Assembly: GCA_937896895.1 (NCBI GenBank)
Contig: CALBNV010000020.1
Coordinates: 1-30,596 of the forward strand
Source of the DNA: an uncultured Bacteroidales bacterium
GTDB lineage: Bacteria; Bacteroidota; Bacteroidia; Bacteroidales; F082
Reading direction: 5' to 3'
Length of the DNA: 30,596 nucleotides
Positions within the stretch are counted from its first letter, which is position 1; each line of letters opens with the position of its first letter. Below the pieces are notes generated by a model. The model ran no database searches, was not told the origin of the DNA, and saw only the letters and a program-made list of their open reading frames with translations. The translations under genes were made by a program, and so were the position numbers. This document shows, in pieces, positions 1-6,979 of this stretch.

Positions 1-60
1 ACTCCAAACTTAACGAAAAAATAACTCCACTCTCAACTCTCAACACTCCAAACTTTTTTG

Positions 61-68
61 TATTTTTG
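61..68 (+). promoter_or_regulatory. Bacteroidota -7 promoter box for the RhuM/ORF6N gene
   Basis: TATTTTTG matches the Bacteroidota sigma-ABfr -7 consensus TAnnTTTG and is followed by GCAGC, as at several other promoters in this window. The expected start of transcription is around position 75, giving a leader of about 80 nt before the ATG at 157. No clear -33 TTTG is visible at the usual distance. Confidence 0.6.
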
Positions 69-79
69 CAGCTCGGATG

Positions 80-132
80 AAATGGTTATCAAATGACATC
101 GCCTCATGGCGATCGTTTGGTGGCCATTTTTT
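80..132 (+). promoter_or_regulatory. Long terminator-like leader hairpin, possible attenuator or short RNA
   Basis: In the plus-strand RNA, bases 80-95 pair with 114-129. This stem has 16 pairs, of which four or so are G-U. After a two-base bulge (96-97) bases 98-103 pair with 108-113 around a TCAT tetraloop. A T-run (127-132) ends the structure, as in an intrinsic terminator. The G-U pairs would be C-A mismatches on the other strand, so the fold only works in the sense transcript. An ATG at 77 opens a 22-codon frame (77-145, starting MKWLSND) that covers the hairpin and stops 11 nt before the ATG at 157. The element could be an attenuator, the terminator of a roughly 60-nt RNA, or a translated leader. 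Confidence 0.55.
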
Positions 133-156
133 CGTAAATGATTAAAAAACATCACT

Positions 157-1440
157 ATGGAGAATGAGACAGTTATTTTTCAGACAAACGACTCCAAGAA
201 AATCGAGGCCGTTTTTGAAGACGGGAACGTCTGGCTCACGCAAGCGCAGATGGGTTTTCTTTATAATGTCAAAGAAAACACCGTCACTTATCACATCAAA
301 GAAATCTATTCAATCGGCGAATTTAAACCGGCGGCAACTACTCGAAAATTTCGAGTAGTTCGGCGTGAAGGAAGCCGAAATGTGAACAGAACTCTTGATT
401 TTTACAATCTCGAGATGATAGTTTCCGTCGGGAACCGGGTGAAATCTTCAAACATTAATCAGTTCAAAATATGGGCCGAAGACGTGATAAAGGCACGCAC
501 CTCAAGCCTGATGATCCCCGACAACTCAATCAGAAATCTCATCAAAATAATTAGAAATCAACAGGTTATGCTCGACTCCGACTTGGCGGTTCTTTATGGC
601 ATTGAGACGAAACGACTCATTGAACAAGTGACCCGCAACATCGAACGCTTCCCCGAAGACTTCATGTTCCAGCTGACTTGGGAGGAGTGTGAATTTTCAA
701 GGTCGCAAATTGCGACCTTGAACTTGAGGTCGCAAATTGCGACCTCAAGTTTGGAAAACTATGGTGGCAGACGTTATCTTCCTTACGCCTTCACAGAGCA
801 AGGCGTCGCCATGCTGAGCGGCGTCCTTCACTCGCCGACGGCAGTCGAAGCCAACATCAGAATCATGCGGGCGTTCGTCGGGATGAGGCGTTTCATCAAT
901 GAGAACGCGAAGTTATTCCAAAGAATTGAGAGCATCGAATACAACCAGTTTGAAATAGTTCAAAGCCAGAAAAAAATTGAAACCCATGTTCAAGAATCCG
1001 ACCGGAAAATCGAAGAGCTTTTCCAACGCCTTGATGAGGGAAGGACGAATCCGAAAGAAGGAATATTCTTCGACGGACAGATCTTCGACGCTTACGTCTT
1101 CGTTTCAAACCTAATCAAAAAAGCACAGAAAGAAATCATCCTCATCGACAATTACGTTGACGAGAGCGTGCTGAACATCCTTTCAAAAAGAAACGAGAAT
1201 GTAAATGTCACAATTTACACTTCAAATATTTCACACCAATTCAAACTTGACTTGGAAAGATACAACTCACAATATCAACCGATTACAGTTAAAAATTTCA
1301 ACAAGTCACACGACAGATTCCTGATAATCGACGATGAGATCTATCATCTCGGTGCGTCGCTGAAAGACTTAGGAAAGAAATGGTTCGCGTTCTCGATTTT
1401 ACACTGCAGCAAAGAATTACTGCTGAATAATATAATATGA
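157..1440 (+). CDS. RhuM-ORF6N-PLD-like fusion protein (427 aa)
   Basis: A three-part accessory protein. Residues 1-115 resemble the RhuM virulence family (WLTQAQM near 26, YNLEMIVSVG near 83, QFKIWA near 102). Residues 120-245 are an ORF6N DNA-binding domain like those of phage antirepressors (VMLDSDLAVLYGIETK, RFPEDFMFQLT, LPYAFTEQGVAMLS). A charged, probably coiled-coil stretch (255-295) leads to a C-terminal domain (303-415) common in Bacteroidota ORF6N proteins. That domain has one PLD-like motif, H385-x-R387-x4-D392 followed by GAS; Arg replaces the usual Lys, so nuclease or lipase activity is uncertain. The predicted role is DNA binding or regulation in a mobile or defence setting, but the true function is unknown. 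The ATG at 157 is 89 nt after a promoter box. Three perfect palindromes lie inside the frame (336-360, 696-722, 721-751). The gene stands alone and faces the aminotransferase gene. Confidence 0.85.
   Translation: MENETVIFQTNDSKKIEAVFEDGNVWLTQAQMGFLYNVKENTVTYHIKEIYSIGEFKPAATTRKFRVVRREGSRNVNRTLDFYNLEMIVSVGNRVKSSNINQFKIWAEDVIKARTSSLMIPDNSIRNLIKIIRNQQVMLDSDLAVLYGIETKRLIEQVTRNIERFPEDFMFQLTWEECEFSRSQIATLNLRSQIATSSLENYGGRRYLPYAFTEQGVAMLSGVLHSPTAVEANIRIMRAFVGMRRFINENAKLFQRIESIEYNQFEIVQSQKKIETHVQESDRKIEELFQRLDEGRTNPKEGIFFDGQIFDAYVFVSNLIKKAQKEIILIDNYVDESVLNILSKRNENVNVTIYTSNISHQFKLDLERYNSQYQPITVKNFNKSHDRFLIIDDEIYHLGASLKDLGKKWFAFSILHCSKELLLNNII
336..360. repeat. Perfect 25-bp palindrome inside the RhuM domain
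   Basis: Twelve bases on each side of an A at 348 pair perfectly; the left arm is AACTACTCGAAA. The palindrome lies in frame and encodes residues 60-68 (TTRKFRVV), just before the YNLEMIVSVG segment. Its central 15 bases, CTCGAAAATTTCGAG, match the centre of the two palindromes at 696-751 except at two symmetric positions. Confidence 0.9.
696..722. repeat. Perfect 27-bp palindrome inside the ORF6N domain
   Basis: Thirteen bases on each side of the A at 709 pair perfectly; the left arm is TTCAAGGTCGCAA. It encodes residues 180-189 (FSRSQIATLN). It overlaps the next palindrome by two bases, and the shared core GGTCGCAAATTGCGACC appears in both as a direct repeat. Confidence 0.9.
721..751. repeat. 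Perfect 31-bp palindrome inside the ORF6N domain
   Basis: Fifteen bases on each side of the A at 736 pair perfectly; the left arm is AACTTGAGGTCGCAA. It encodes residues 189-199 (LRSQIATSS), repeating the RSQIAT peptide of the previous palindrome. It ends just before the GGRRYLPYAFTEQG segment of the domain. Confidence 0.9.
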
Positions 1441-1449
1441 AAAAACGCC

Positions 1450-2580
1450 TTATTTCTCAACAAATTCAAGAACTGAATCTGTCACATATTTCAAATCCTC
1501 ATCGGTGAATTCGGTGTGGATCGGGAGTGCCACGACGTGGTCGCAGAGATACTCGCAGACCGGGAAGTCGCCCTGTTTGTAGCGCGGGTCGGCGTAGGCC
1601 TTCTGCATGTGGAGCGGCACCGGATAGTAAATCGCACTCGCGATGCCCTTCGACTGAAGATGAGCCATGAGGCCGGCGCGGTCAACGTCTTTCAAGACAA
1701 CGACATACTGATGATACACGTGGTCGGTGAAAGCCGGATGCTTCGGCGTAACGATGTGTTCTGTCTGCGCGAAAGCCTCGTCGTAACATGCCGCGACATA
1801 CCGGCGGGCGTGGATGTATTCGTCGAGATGTCTCAACTTGATGTCAAGGACAGCGGCCTGGATAGCGTCGAGACGTGAGTTGACGCCGACGTAGTCGTGA
1901 TAGTAACGTTCTTTCATGCCGTGGTTCACGACGCAGCGCAGCATCTCGGCGAGAGCGTCGTCGTCGGTGAACAGTGCGCCGCCGTCGCCGTAGCAGCCGA
2001 GGTTCTTCGACGGGAAGAACGAGGTGCAGCCGACATTTCCTATTGTGCCAGATTTCTTCACGGTGCCGTCTTTGAAAGTGTAATGTGCGCCGATTGCCTG
2101 CGCGTTGTCTTCAACGACATACAGATTATGACGTTTCGCGATGTCCATGATGGCGTCCATATTGGCGCATTGTCCAAAGAGATGCACCGGCACGATGGCC
2201 TTGGTGCGCGGAGTGATGGCGCGTTCGACGGCTTCAGGGTCGATGCAATACGTGTCAGGCTCGACATCAACGACGACAGGCTTCAGACGCAGGAGCGCTA
2301 TTATCTCGGCTGTCGCGATGAAAGTGAACGATGTCGTGATCACTTCGTCGCCGGGTTCAAGGCCGAGGCCCATCATGGCAACTTGCAGAGCATCAGTGCC
2401 ATTTGCGCACGGTATCACGTGTTTCACACCTAAATATTCCTGTAAATCTTCCTGAAATTTCTTCACGAAAGGGCCGCCGATGAAGCCGCCTGTCGAGAGA
2501 ATCTGCTGTATCGAGGCATCAACTTCTGACTTAATCTTTTTATACTGACCGACAAGGTCAACCATTGGAATCTGTTGCAT
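1450..2580 (-). CDS. DegT/DnrJ/EryC1/StrS family PLP-dependent sugar aminotransferase (376 aa)
   Basis: These enzymes transfer an amino group from glutamate to a keto-sugar nucleotide, usually for surface glycans. Visible hallmarks are the N-terminal VDLVGQY, the G61-T-D-A-L phosphate loop, the VVEDNAQAIGA stretch with Asp158 for the pyridine nitrogen, and SFFPSKNLGCYGDGG with Lys192 as the Schiff-base lysine. The length is normal and all key residues are present. The closest described group is the WbpE/WlbC type, which acts on UDP-2-acetamido-3-keto sugars, but the substrate cannot be read from the sequence. The gene stands alone, with its own promoter box at 2603-2610, and no other glycan genes are nearby. 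It converges with the RhuM/ORF6N gene, only 9 nt separating the two stops. The motif AACGCCTTATTT at its 3' end (1444-1455) also occurs in the repeat array at 28675-28754. Confidence 0.9.
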   Translation of the reverse strand: MQQIPMVDLVGQYKKIKSEVDASIQQILSTGGFIGGPFVKKFQEDLQEYLGVKHVIPCANGTDALQVAMMGLGLEPGDEVITTSFTFIATAEIIALLRLKPVVVDVEPDTYCIDPEAVERAITPRTKAIVPVHLFGQCANMDAIMDIAKRHNLYVVEDNAQAIGAHYTFKDGTVKKSGTIGNVGCTSFFPSKNLGCYGDGGALFTDDDALAEMLRCVVNHGMKERYYHDYVGVNSRLDAIQAAVLDIKLRHLDEYIHARRYVAACYDEAFAQTEHIVTPKHPAFTDHVYHQYVVVLKDVDRAGLMAHLQSKGIASAIYYPVPLHMQKAYADPRYKQGDFPVCEYLCDHVVALPIHTEFTDEDLKYVTDSVLEFVEK

Positions 2581-2602
2581 CTTACAATTATTAATTACGC
2601 CA

Positions 2603-2610
2603 CAAAGATA
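2603..2610 (-). promoter_or_regulatory. -7 promoter box of the DegT aminotransferase gene
   Basis: The minus strand reads TATCTTTG, a perfect TAnnTTTG match, 22 nt upstream of the ATG at 2580. It is back to back with the rpmB promoter in a 132-bp divergent gap. Confidence 0.65.
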
Positions 2611-2633
2611 GAAAAAAATATTTTATCAAAACA

Positions 2634-2664
2634 TTTGTTGTTATCAAAAAAAGTTGTAATTTTG
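2634..2664 (+). promoter_or_regulatory. rpmB promoter (-33 TTTG, -7 TAATTTTG)
   Basis: TTTG at 2634-2637 and TAATTTTG at 2657-2664 are separated by 19 bp, the expected Bacteroidota spacing. Transcription should begin near 2671, about 42 nt before the rpmB ATG. This is one of the clearest complete promoters in the window. Confidence 0.75.
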
Positions 2665-2712
2665 CAGCTCGTTTTTAGGTAGATAAAATTGAACAATAAA
2701 TAAATAAGAGTT

Positions 2713-2955
2713 ATGTCAAGGATTTGTCAGATAACAGGAAAGAAAGTCATCAGTGGAAACAACGTTTCACACTCAAACAAGAAGACTAAGAGAACGTTCA
2801 AACCGAACTTGAAGATCAAGAGATTCTATGTCCCGGAGTTGGACGAGTGGGTAGTATTGAAAGTTTCGGCAGCAGGTCTGCGCACCATCGACAAGAAGGG
2901 TGTTTACAAGGCGATGTGCGATGCACAGGATGCCGGCAACCTGAACCGCTGGTAA
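2713..2955 (+). CDS. rpmB: 50S ribosomal protein L28
   Basis: L28 is a small basic protein of the large ribosomal subunit. The 80-residue product has the family opening SRICQITGKK, the NNVSHSNKKTKRTF basic stretch that contacts rRNA, and the LKVSAAGLRTIDKKG core. The length is normal. The gene has a strong promoter 49 nt upstream and a terminator just downstream, so it appears to be transcribed alone. In many Bacteroidales rpmB is followed by rpmG and a DUF4295 gene; neither is here. Upstream, the divergent aminotransferase gene is unrelated. Confidence 0.97.
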   Translation: MSRICQITGKKVISGNNVSHSNKKTKRTFKPNLKIKRFYVPELDEWVVLKVSAAGLRTIDKKGVYKAMCDAQDAGNLNRW

Positions 2956-2976
2956 TATAATACCTTTAAAAAACCA

Positions 2977-3008
2977 AGGCCGTCTGTGTTAAGGCGGCTT
3001 TTTTTTTA
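2977..3008 (+). terminator. Intrinsic terminator after rpmB
   Basis: GCCGTC (2979-2984) pairs with GGCGGC (2993-2998) through six pairs including one G-U, flanked by weaker A-T and G-U pairs, and is followed by a run of ten T. It lies 22 nt after the rpmB stop and isolates rpmB from the TonB receptor gene. Confidence 0.8.
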
Positions 3009-3051
3009 GTTAGAGACAAAATTTATCACGTGCCACATCGTTAAAAGGCTT

Positions 3052-5589
3052 ATGAGGTCGAAGTTGTTAGTCATCATCATGGTCTTGCTGCCGTTTTTTG
3101 CCTTCGGGCAGAAAAAGGATGCGGTAATTTTCGGCAAGGTGACGGCAACCGACGGGAAGCCTCTTGAGTTCGTTAACATCGCGGTCATAGGCACGAAATA
3201 CGGTACATCGACCGACACGCGCGGTGAGTATTCGCTTGAGGTCCCGTCGGGGAAGAAGCTGAACGTCGTGTTCTCGTTTATCGGCTACGAACAGAAGACC
3301 GTGACTGTCACGCTGAGAGACGGCGAACGGCACGAGCAAGATGTCACCATGACATCGTCATCGCTGACACTCGATGAGGCTGTGGTTCACGACCAGGCCA
3401 TCAACTCAAGCAACATCACGCGGCTCTCGGCAAAGGAGAGCGTGTTGCTTCCCACCTCAGGTGCCGGCGGCATCGAGGATTTGGTGAAGACACTTCCTGG
3501 CGTCTCTTCGACCAACGAGCTCAGCTCGCAATACAATGTGCGCGGCGGCAACTTCGACGAGAACCTCATCTACGTCAACGGGATAGAGATCTACAAGCCT
3601 TTCCTCGTGGGTTCCGGCCAGCAGGAAGGACTCAGCTTCATCAACTCGCGCCTCATCTCGAACATCGAGTTCTCGGCAGGCGGCTTCGCGGCGGAGTACG
3701 GCGACAAGATGTCGTCAGTGCTCGACATCACATACAAAAAGCCTGTCATCCCGGCAGGTTCGGTGACGCTCAGCATGCTCGGTGCTGACGTACATGCGGA
3801 GGGACGCACGGCACACAACAAGCTCAGCTATCTCGTCGGAGCAAGATACAAAAACACGAAATACATCCTCGGCAACATGGAGACAAAAGGTGTCTATCAG
3901 CCAAACTTCATTGACGTACAAGGACTTCTAACATATAATGTGACACCTAAACTTGAAATATCAGCTCTCGGCTATTATTCGAGAAACAGCTACACCATGA
4001 TTCCGGAGACACGACAGACCGACTTCGGGAACCTCCAAGCGTCATACCGCCTCAAGGTTTATTTCGACGGAAGAGAAGACAGCAGATACAACACGGGCCT
4101 CGGTGCGGTGACACTCAACTTCAGCCCGAACGAAGACCTCAACCTCAAGCTCATCGGCTCGATGTATTCATCAGCGGAATCGGAGACCTTCGACGTGCAG
4201 GGACAATACTGGATCGGGCAACTCGAGACAACCAGCAACAACGAGCAAGAGAACGAGCAGGATGGCAATGTCGTCACCAACCAAGGTGTAGGCACATACA
4301 TCGAGCACGCACGTAACTATTTCTACACGCAGGTGGTGAACCTCGACCACAAAGGCGCGTTCAAATACAAAGACAACACGCTGAAGTGGGGCGTACGATA
4401 CCAGCACCAAGCCATCGACGACAAAGTCAGGGAATGGGACATGGTGGATTCGACAGGTTACACCCTTCCCCACCCCACCGACTCCATCCTCAATCCGTCG
4501 AACCCGATGCAGACGCCACTTGAGTTGAAGAACGTGGCAAAATGTCATAACATTTTATATGTCAATAACATAGATGCATACGTTCAAAATTCGTGGCAAC
4601 TTGAAAGCAAGAACGAAGACGTGTATGTACTGACCGCCGGACTGCGTGCCAACTATTGGGGGTACAACGGGAAAGTCAACGTCAGCCCCCGCGTCGGGGT
4701 GGCACTGAAACCGCATTGGAACAGCAACATGATTTTCCGGCTGTCGGGCGGCGTGTATGTCCAGCAGCCGTTCTACCGCGAGATACGCATGTTCGACGGC
4801 TCGCTCGTTGACAAAGACATCGCCTCGGTTCAGAAGTCATATCAGGTCGTCTTGGGCCATGAATACAACTTCATGGCGTGGAATCGTCCGTTTGTCCTGA
4901 CGACTGAGTTGTATTACAAATATCTTAAAGACATTGTTCCGTATGAAGTTGACAACATCAGGATAAGGTATTACGCCGACCAGAAAGCGACTGGCTACGC
5001 CACCGGTATCGACTTGAAAATCAACGGTGAGTTTGTCAAGGGCATTGAAAGCTGGGCGTCATTATCGTTGATGAAGACGGCGGAAAACATCAAGTATTAC
5101 GTCGCGCCTGACGGCAGCATCCTGTCGCAGACCGACATCCACAACGGAGCCGACTACGACCACGACACCATCATCAGCGGCATTCCGCGCCCGTCGGACC
5201 AGCGTTTCAACGTGGCGATATTCTTCCAAGATTACATCCCGTTCATCCCGTCGTTCAAGGTCAACCTGAAGCTCATCTTCGGCGGCGGGCTTCCTTTCGG
5301 GGCACCGGAGACCGAGCGTTACCAGCAGAAAATGCGGATGCCAACCTACCGCCGCGTTGACATCGGCTTCAGCAAGCAACTCATCGGCGAGAACACCAAG
5401 TTCAAGAACCCCAGAAACCCGTTGAGAAACATCCAGAACTGCTGGCTCAGCCTTGAGGTCTTCAACCTGCTCGGCGTGAACAACGTCAGCTCGTACATGT
5501 GGGTCACTGACGTTTACAACATACAGTATGCCGTACCTAACTATCTGACCGGCAGACAGTTGAACCTAAAACTGATTCTTGAGTTTTGA
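3052..5589 (+). CDS. TonB-dependent outer-membrane receptor with carboxypeptidase-regulatory-like domain (845 aa)
   Basis: An outer-membrane active transporter powered by TonB/ExbBD. Residues 1-19 form a signal peptide ending AFGQ. Residues 25-108 are a carboxypeptidase-D regulatory-like beta domain (VFGKVTATDGKPLEFVNI, FSFIGYEQ), typical of Bacteroidota. The plug follows at about 110-235 (LVKTLPGVSS, YNVRGGNFDENLIYVNG, GGFAAEYGDKMSSVLDI). The rest is a beta-barrel ending in Phe (KLILEF), as outer-membrane proteins do. No SusD-like gene is adjacent, so it is not a typical glycan SusC; the substrate is unknown. The MFS exporter gene begins 24 nt after the stop and is probably co-transcribed. 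No clear promoter box was seen in the 43-nt gap after the rpmB terminator, so how it is transcribed is open. Confidence 0.93.
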   Translation: MRSKLLVIIMVLLPFFAFGQKKDAVIFGKVTATDGKPLEFVNIAVIGTKYGTSTDTRGEYSLEVPSGKKLNVVFSFIGYEQKTVTVTLRDGERHEQDVTMTSSSLTLDEAVVHDQAINSSNITRLSAKESVLLPTSGAGGIEDLVKTLPGVSSTNELSSQYNVRGGNFDENLIYVNGIEIYKPFLVGSGQQEGLSFINSRLISNIEFSAGGFAAEYGDKMSSVLDITYKKPVIPAGSVTLSMLGADVHAEGRTAHNKLSYLVGARYKNTKYILGNMETKGVYQPNFIDVQGLLTYNVTPKLEISALGYYSRNSYTMIPETRQTDFGNLQASYRLKVYFDGREDSRYNTGLGAVTLNFSPNEDLNLKLIGSMYSSAESETFDVQGQYWIGQLETTSNNEQENEQDGNVVTNQGVGTYIEHARNYFYTQVVNLDHKGAFKYKDNTLKWGVRYQHQAIDDKVREWDMVDSTGYTLPHPTDSILNPSNPMQTPLELKNVAKCHNILYVNNIDAYVQNSWQLESKNEDVYVLTAGLRANYWGYNGKVNVSPRVGVALKPHWNSNMIFRLSGGVYVQQPFYREIRMFDGSLVDKDIASVQKSYQVVLGHEYNFMAWNRPFVLTTELYYKYLKDIVPYEVDNIRIRYYADQKATGYATGIDLKINGEFVKGIESWASLSLMKTAENIKYYVAPDGSILSQTDIHNGADYDHDTIISGIPRPSDQRFNVAIFFQDYIPFIPSFKVNLKLIFGGGLPFGAPETERYQQKMRMPTYRRVDIGFSKQLIGENTKFKNPRNPLRNIQNCWLSLEVFNLLGVNNVSSYMWVTDVYNIQYAVPNYLTGRQLNLKLILEF

Positions 5590-5613
5590 TTGAAATTTCG
5601 CAGTTTGAAAATC

Positions 5614-6807
5614 ATGGAAAAGGAGAAACTTTGGAACACGAACTATATAAAGGTGATGGCTACGAACTTCACCTTGTTTTTTGCCTTTTATCTTCTCACG
5701 CCGCTGCTGCCGTTATACCTCAGCGAGACATACAACGCGTCGAAAGACATGATAGGTCTCGTGCTTTCCGGTTACACGATGGTCGCGATATTGATACGTC
5801 CGTTCAGCGGTTTCCTTGTTGACAGCTTTCCTCGGAAGAAGGTGCTTCTCGTCTGCCTTTTCGTCTGTTTCCTGTTTTTCGGCAGTTACCTCGTAGCCGG
5901 CAGCCTCATGCTCTTCGCTGTCATCAGGACGTTGCACGGCGGTCCGTTTGGCGCGTGCACTGTCGCCAACTCCACCATGGCCATTGACGTCCTTCCGGCA
6001 TCGAGGCGCAACGAAGGCATCGGTTTCTACGGCATCAGCAACAACCTCGCGTCGGCCGTCGCGCCGACAGTGGCCATCTTCATATATCATTATGTCAACG
6101 ACTTCGACGTGCTTTTCTGGCTCGCATTCATCGTGGCAGGCCTCGGCCTCATCAGCGCGGCGACACTCAAGGTGACACCGAAGCCTGTTGAGACAAAAAA
6201 ACGCAAGCTCTCGCTCGACCGTTTCTTCCTGCTTCGCGGCTGGTTCCTCGCGCTCAACATGTGTTTCTTCGGCTTCTGCTGGGGAGTGTTGAGCAACTAC
6301 CTCGCCATCTACGGCAAGGAACGTCTCGGCATCACCTCCGGCACCGGCACCTTCTTCATGATACTCTCGGCCGGATTGATATTGTCAAGGCTGTGGGGAA
6401 ACAAGACCTTACGCGAAGGCAAGCTGACGCACAACGCCATGGAAGGCATCATCTTGTCAACGATAGGTTACATCACTTTCATCGTATGGCCTTCAATGAC
6501 AGGCTATTACATCACCGCCGCCTTGATAGGGCTAGGCAACGGTCACATCTGGCCGGCGTTCCAAAACATGATCATCGCGGTGGCGAAGCACAACGAACGC
6601 GGGACGGCGAACAGCACCATACTGACATCGTGGGACCTCGGCATCGGACTCGGCGTGCTTCTCGGAGGCATCATCGCGGAGTATTTCGGCTACACCACCA
6701 TCTTCTGCATGATAGCGGCAGTGCACGTAGTCGGATTCGTGTATTTCTTGGTACTTACAAGAAACAAATTCAAAAAGACAAGCAGCGAACTCATTCAACA
6801 CGAATAA
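5614..6807 (+). CDS. Major facilitator superfamily transporter (397 aa)
   Basis: A 12-helix inner-membrane secondary transporter of the drug or sugar efflux type. Hydrophobic helices run through the whole length. The loop between helices 2 and 3 carries the MFS signature in the form FSGFLVDSFPRKKVLL, and a related PFGACTVANSTMAIDVLP region lies in helices 4-5. The substrate is not identifiable. The frame is open from a TTG at 5590, directly after the receptor stop, but the ATG at 5614 (MEKEKLWNTNYIK) gives the normal family start and is preferred. The close spacing suggests an operon with the TonB receptor, perhaps linking uptake across the outer membrane with transport at the inner membrane; that link is inferred. 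Confidence 0.92.
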   Translation: MEKEKLWNTNYIKVMATNFTLFFAFYLLTPLLPLYLSETYNASKDMIGLVLSGYTMVAILIRPFSGFLVDSFPRKKVLLVCLFVCFLFFGSYLVAGSLMLFAVIRTLHGGPFGACTVANSTMAIDVLPASRRNEGIGFYGISNNLASAVAPTVAIFIYHYVNDFDVLFWLAFIVAGLGLISAATLKVTPKPVETKKRKLSLDRFFLLRGWFLALNMCFFGFCWGVLSNYLAIYGKERLGITSGTGTFFMILSAGLILSRLWGNKTLREGKLTHNAMEGIILSTIGYITFIVWPSMTGYYITAALIGLGNGHIWPAFQNMIIAVAKHNERGTANSTILTSWDLGIGLGVLLGGIIAEYFGYTTIFCMIAAVHVVGFVYFLVLTRNKFKKTSSELIQHE

Positions 6808-6948
6808 CGCGAATTTCATTCACCACGAATTTTACAAATCATTCGAATGGTCTTGAGGTGCGCCAGCAGTTTTGGTATGACTATCACGCTTGCTACTCTT
6901 TCAACTTTTCTCTTTTAACAAAAAAAGGTCGCCGTCAAAACTTTTTTG
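6808..6948. other. Intergenic DNA with degenerate CGAAT words
   Basis: The gap after the MFS gene holds several near-copies of a CACGAAT/GCGAAT/TTCGAAT word between about 6798 and 6846. Such simple degenerate repeats look like intergenic filler. No gene or convincing terminator was seen. Confidence 0.4.
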
Positions 6949-6956
6949 TATCTTTG
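6949..6956 (+). promoter_or_regulatory. -7 promoter box of the GGGP synthase-like gene
   Basis: TATCTTTG followed by GCAGC lies 23 nt before the ATG at 6980. It matches TAnnTTTG perfectly. A -33 TTTG at the ideal distance is not evident. Confidence 0.6.
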
Positions 6957-6979
6957 CAGCTTAAAATCATTTTTCAGAA

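Noticed and set aside
1897..2433. A 178-codon plus-strand frame opposite the DegT gene
   Set aside because: It is antisense to conserved aminotransferase motifs and has no start context or family resemblance.
3052..5589. A SusC-type glycan importer
   Set aside because: No SusD-like lipoprotein gene is adjacent, and the 845-residue size and plug match a non-SusC TonB receptor branch.
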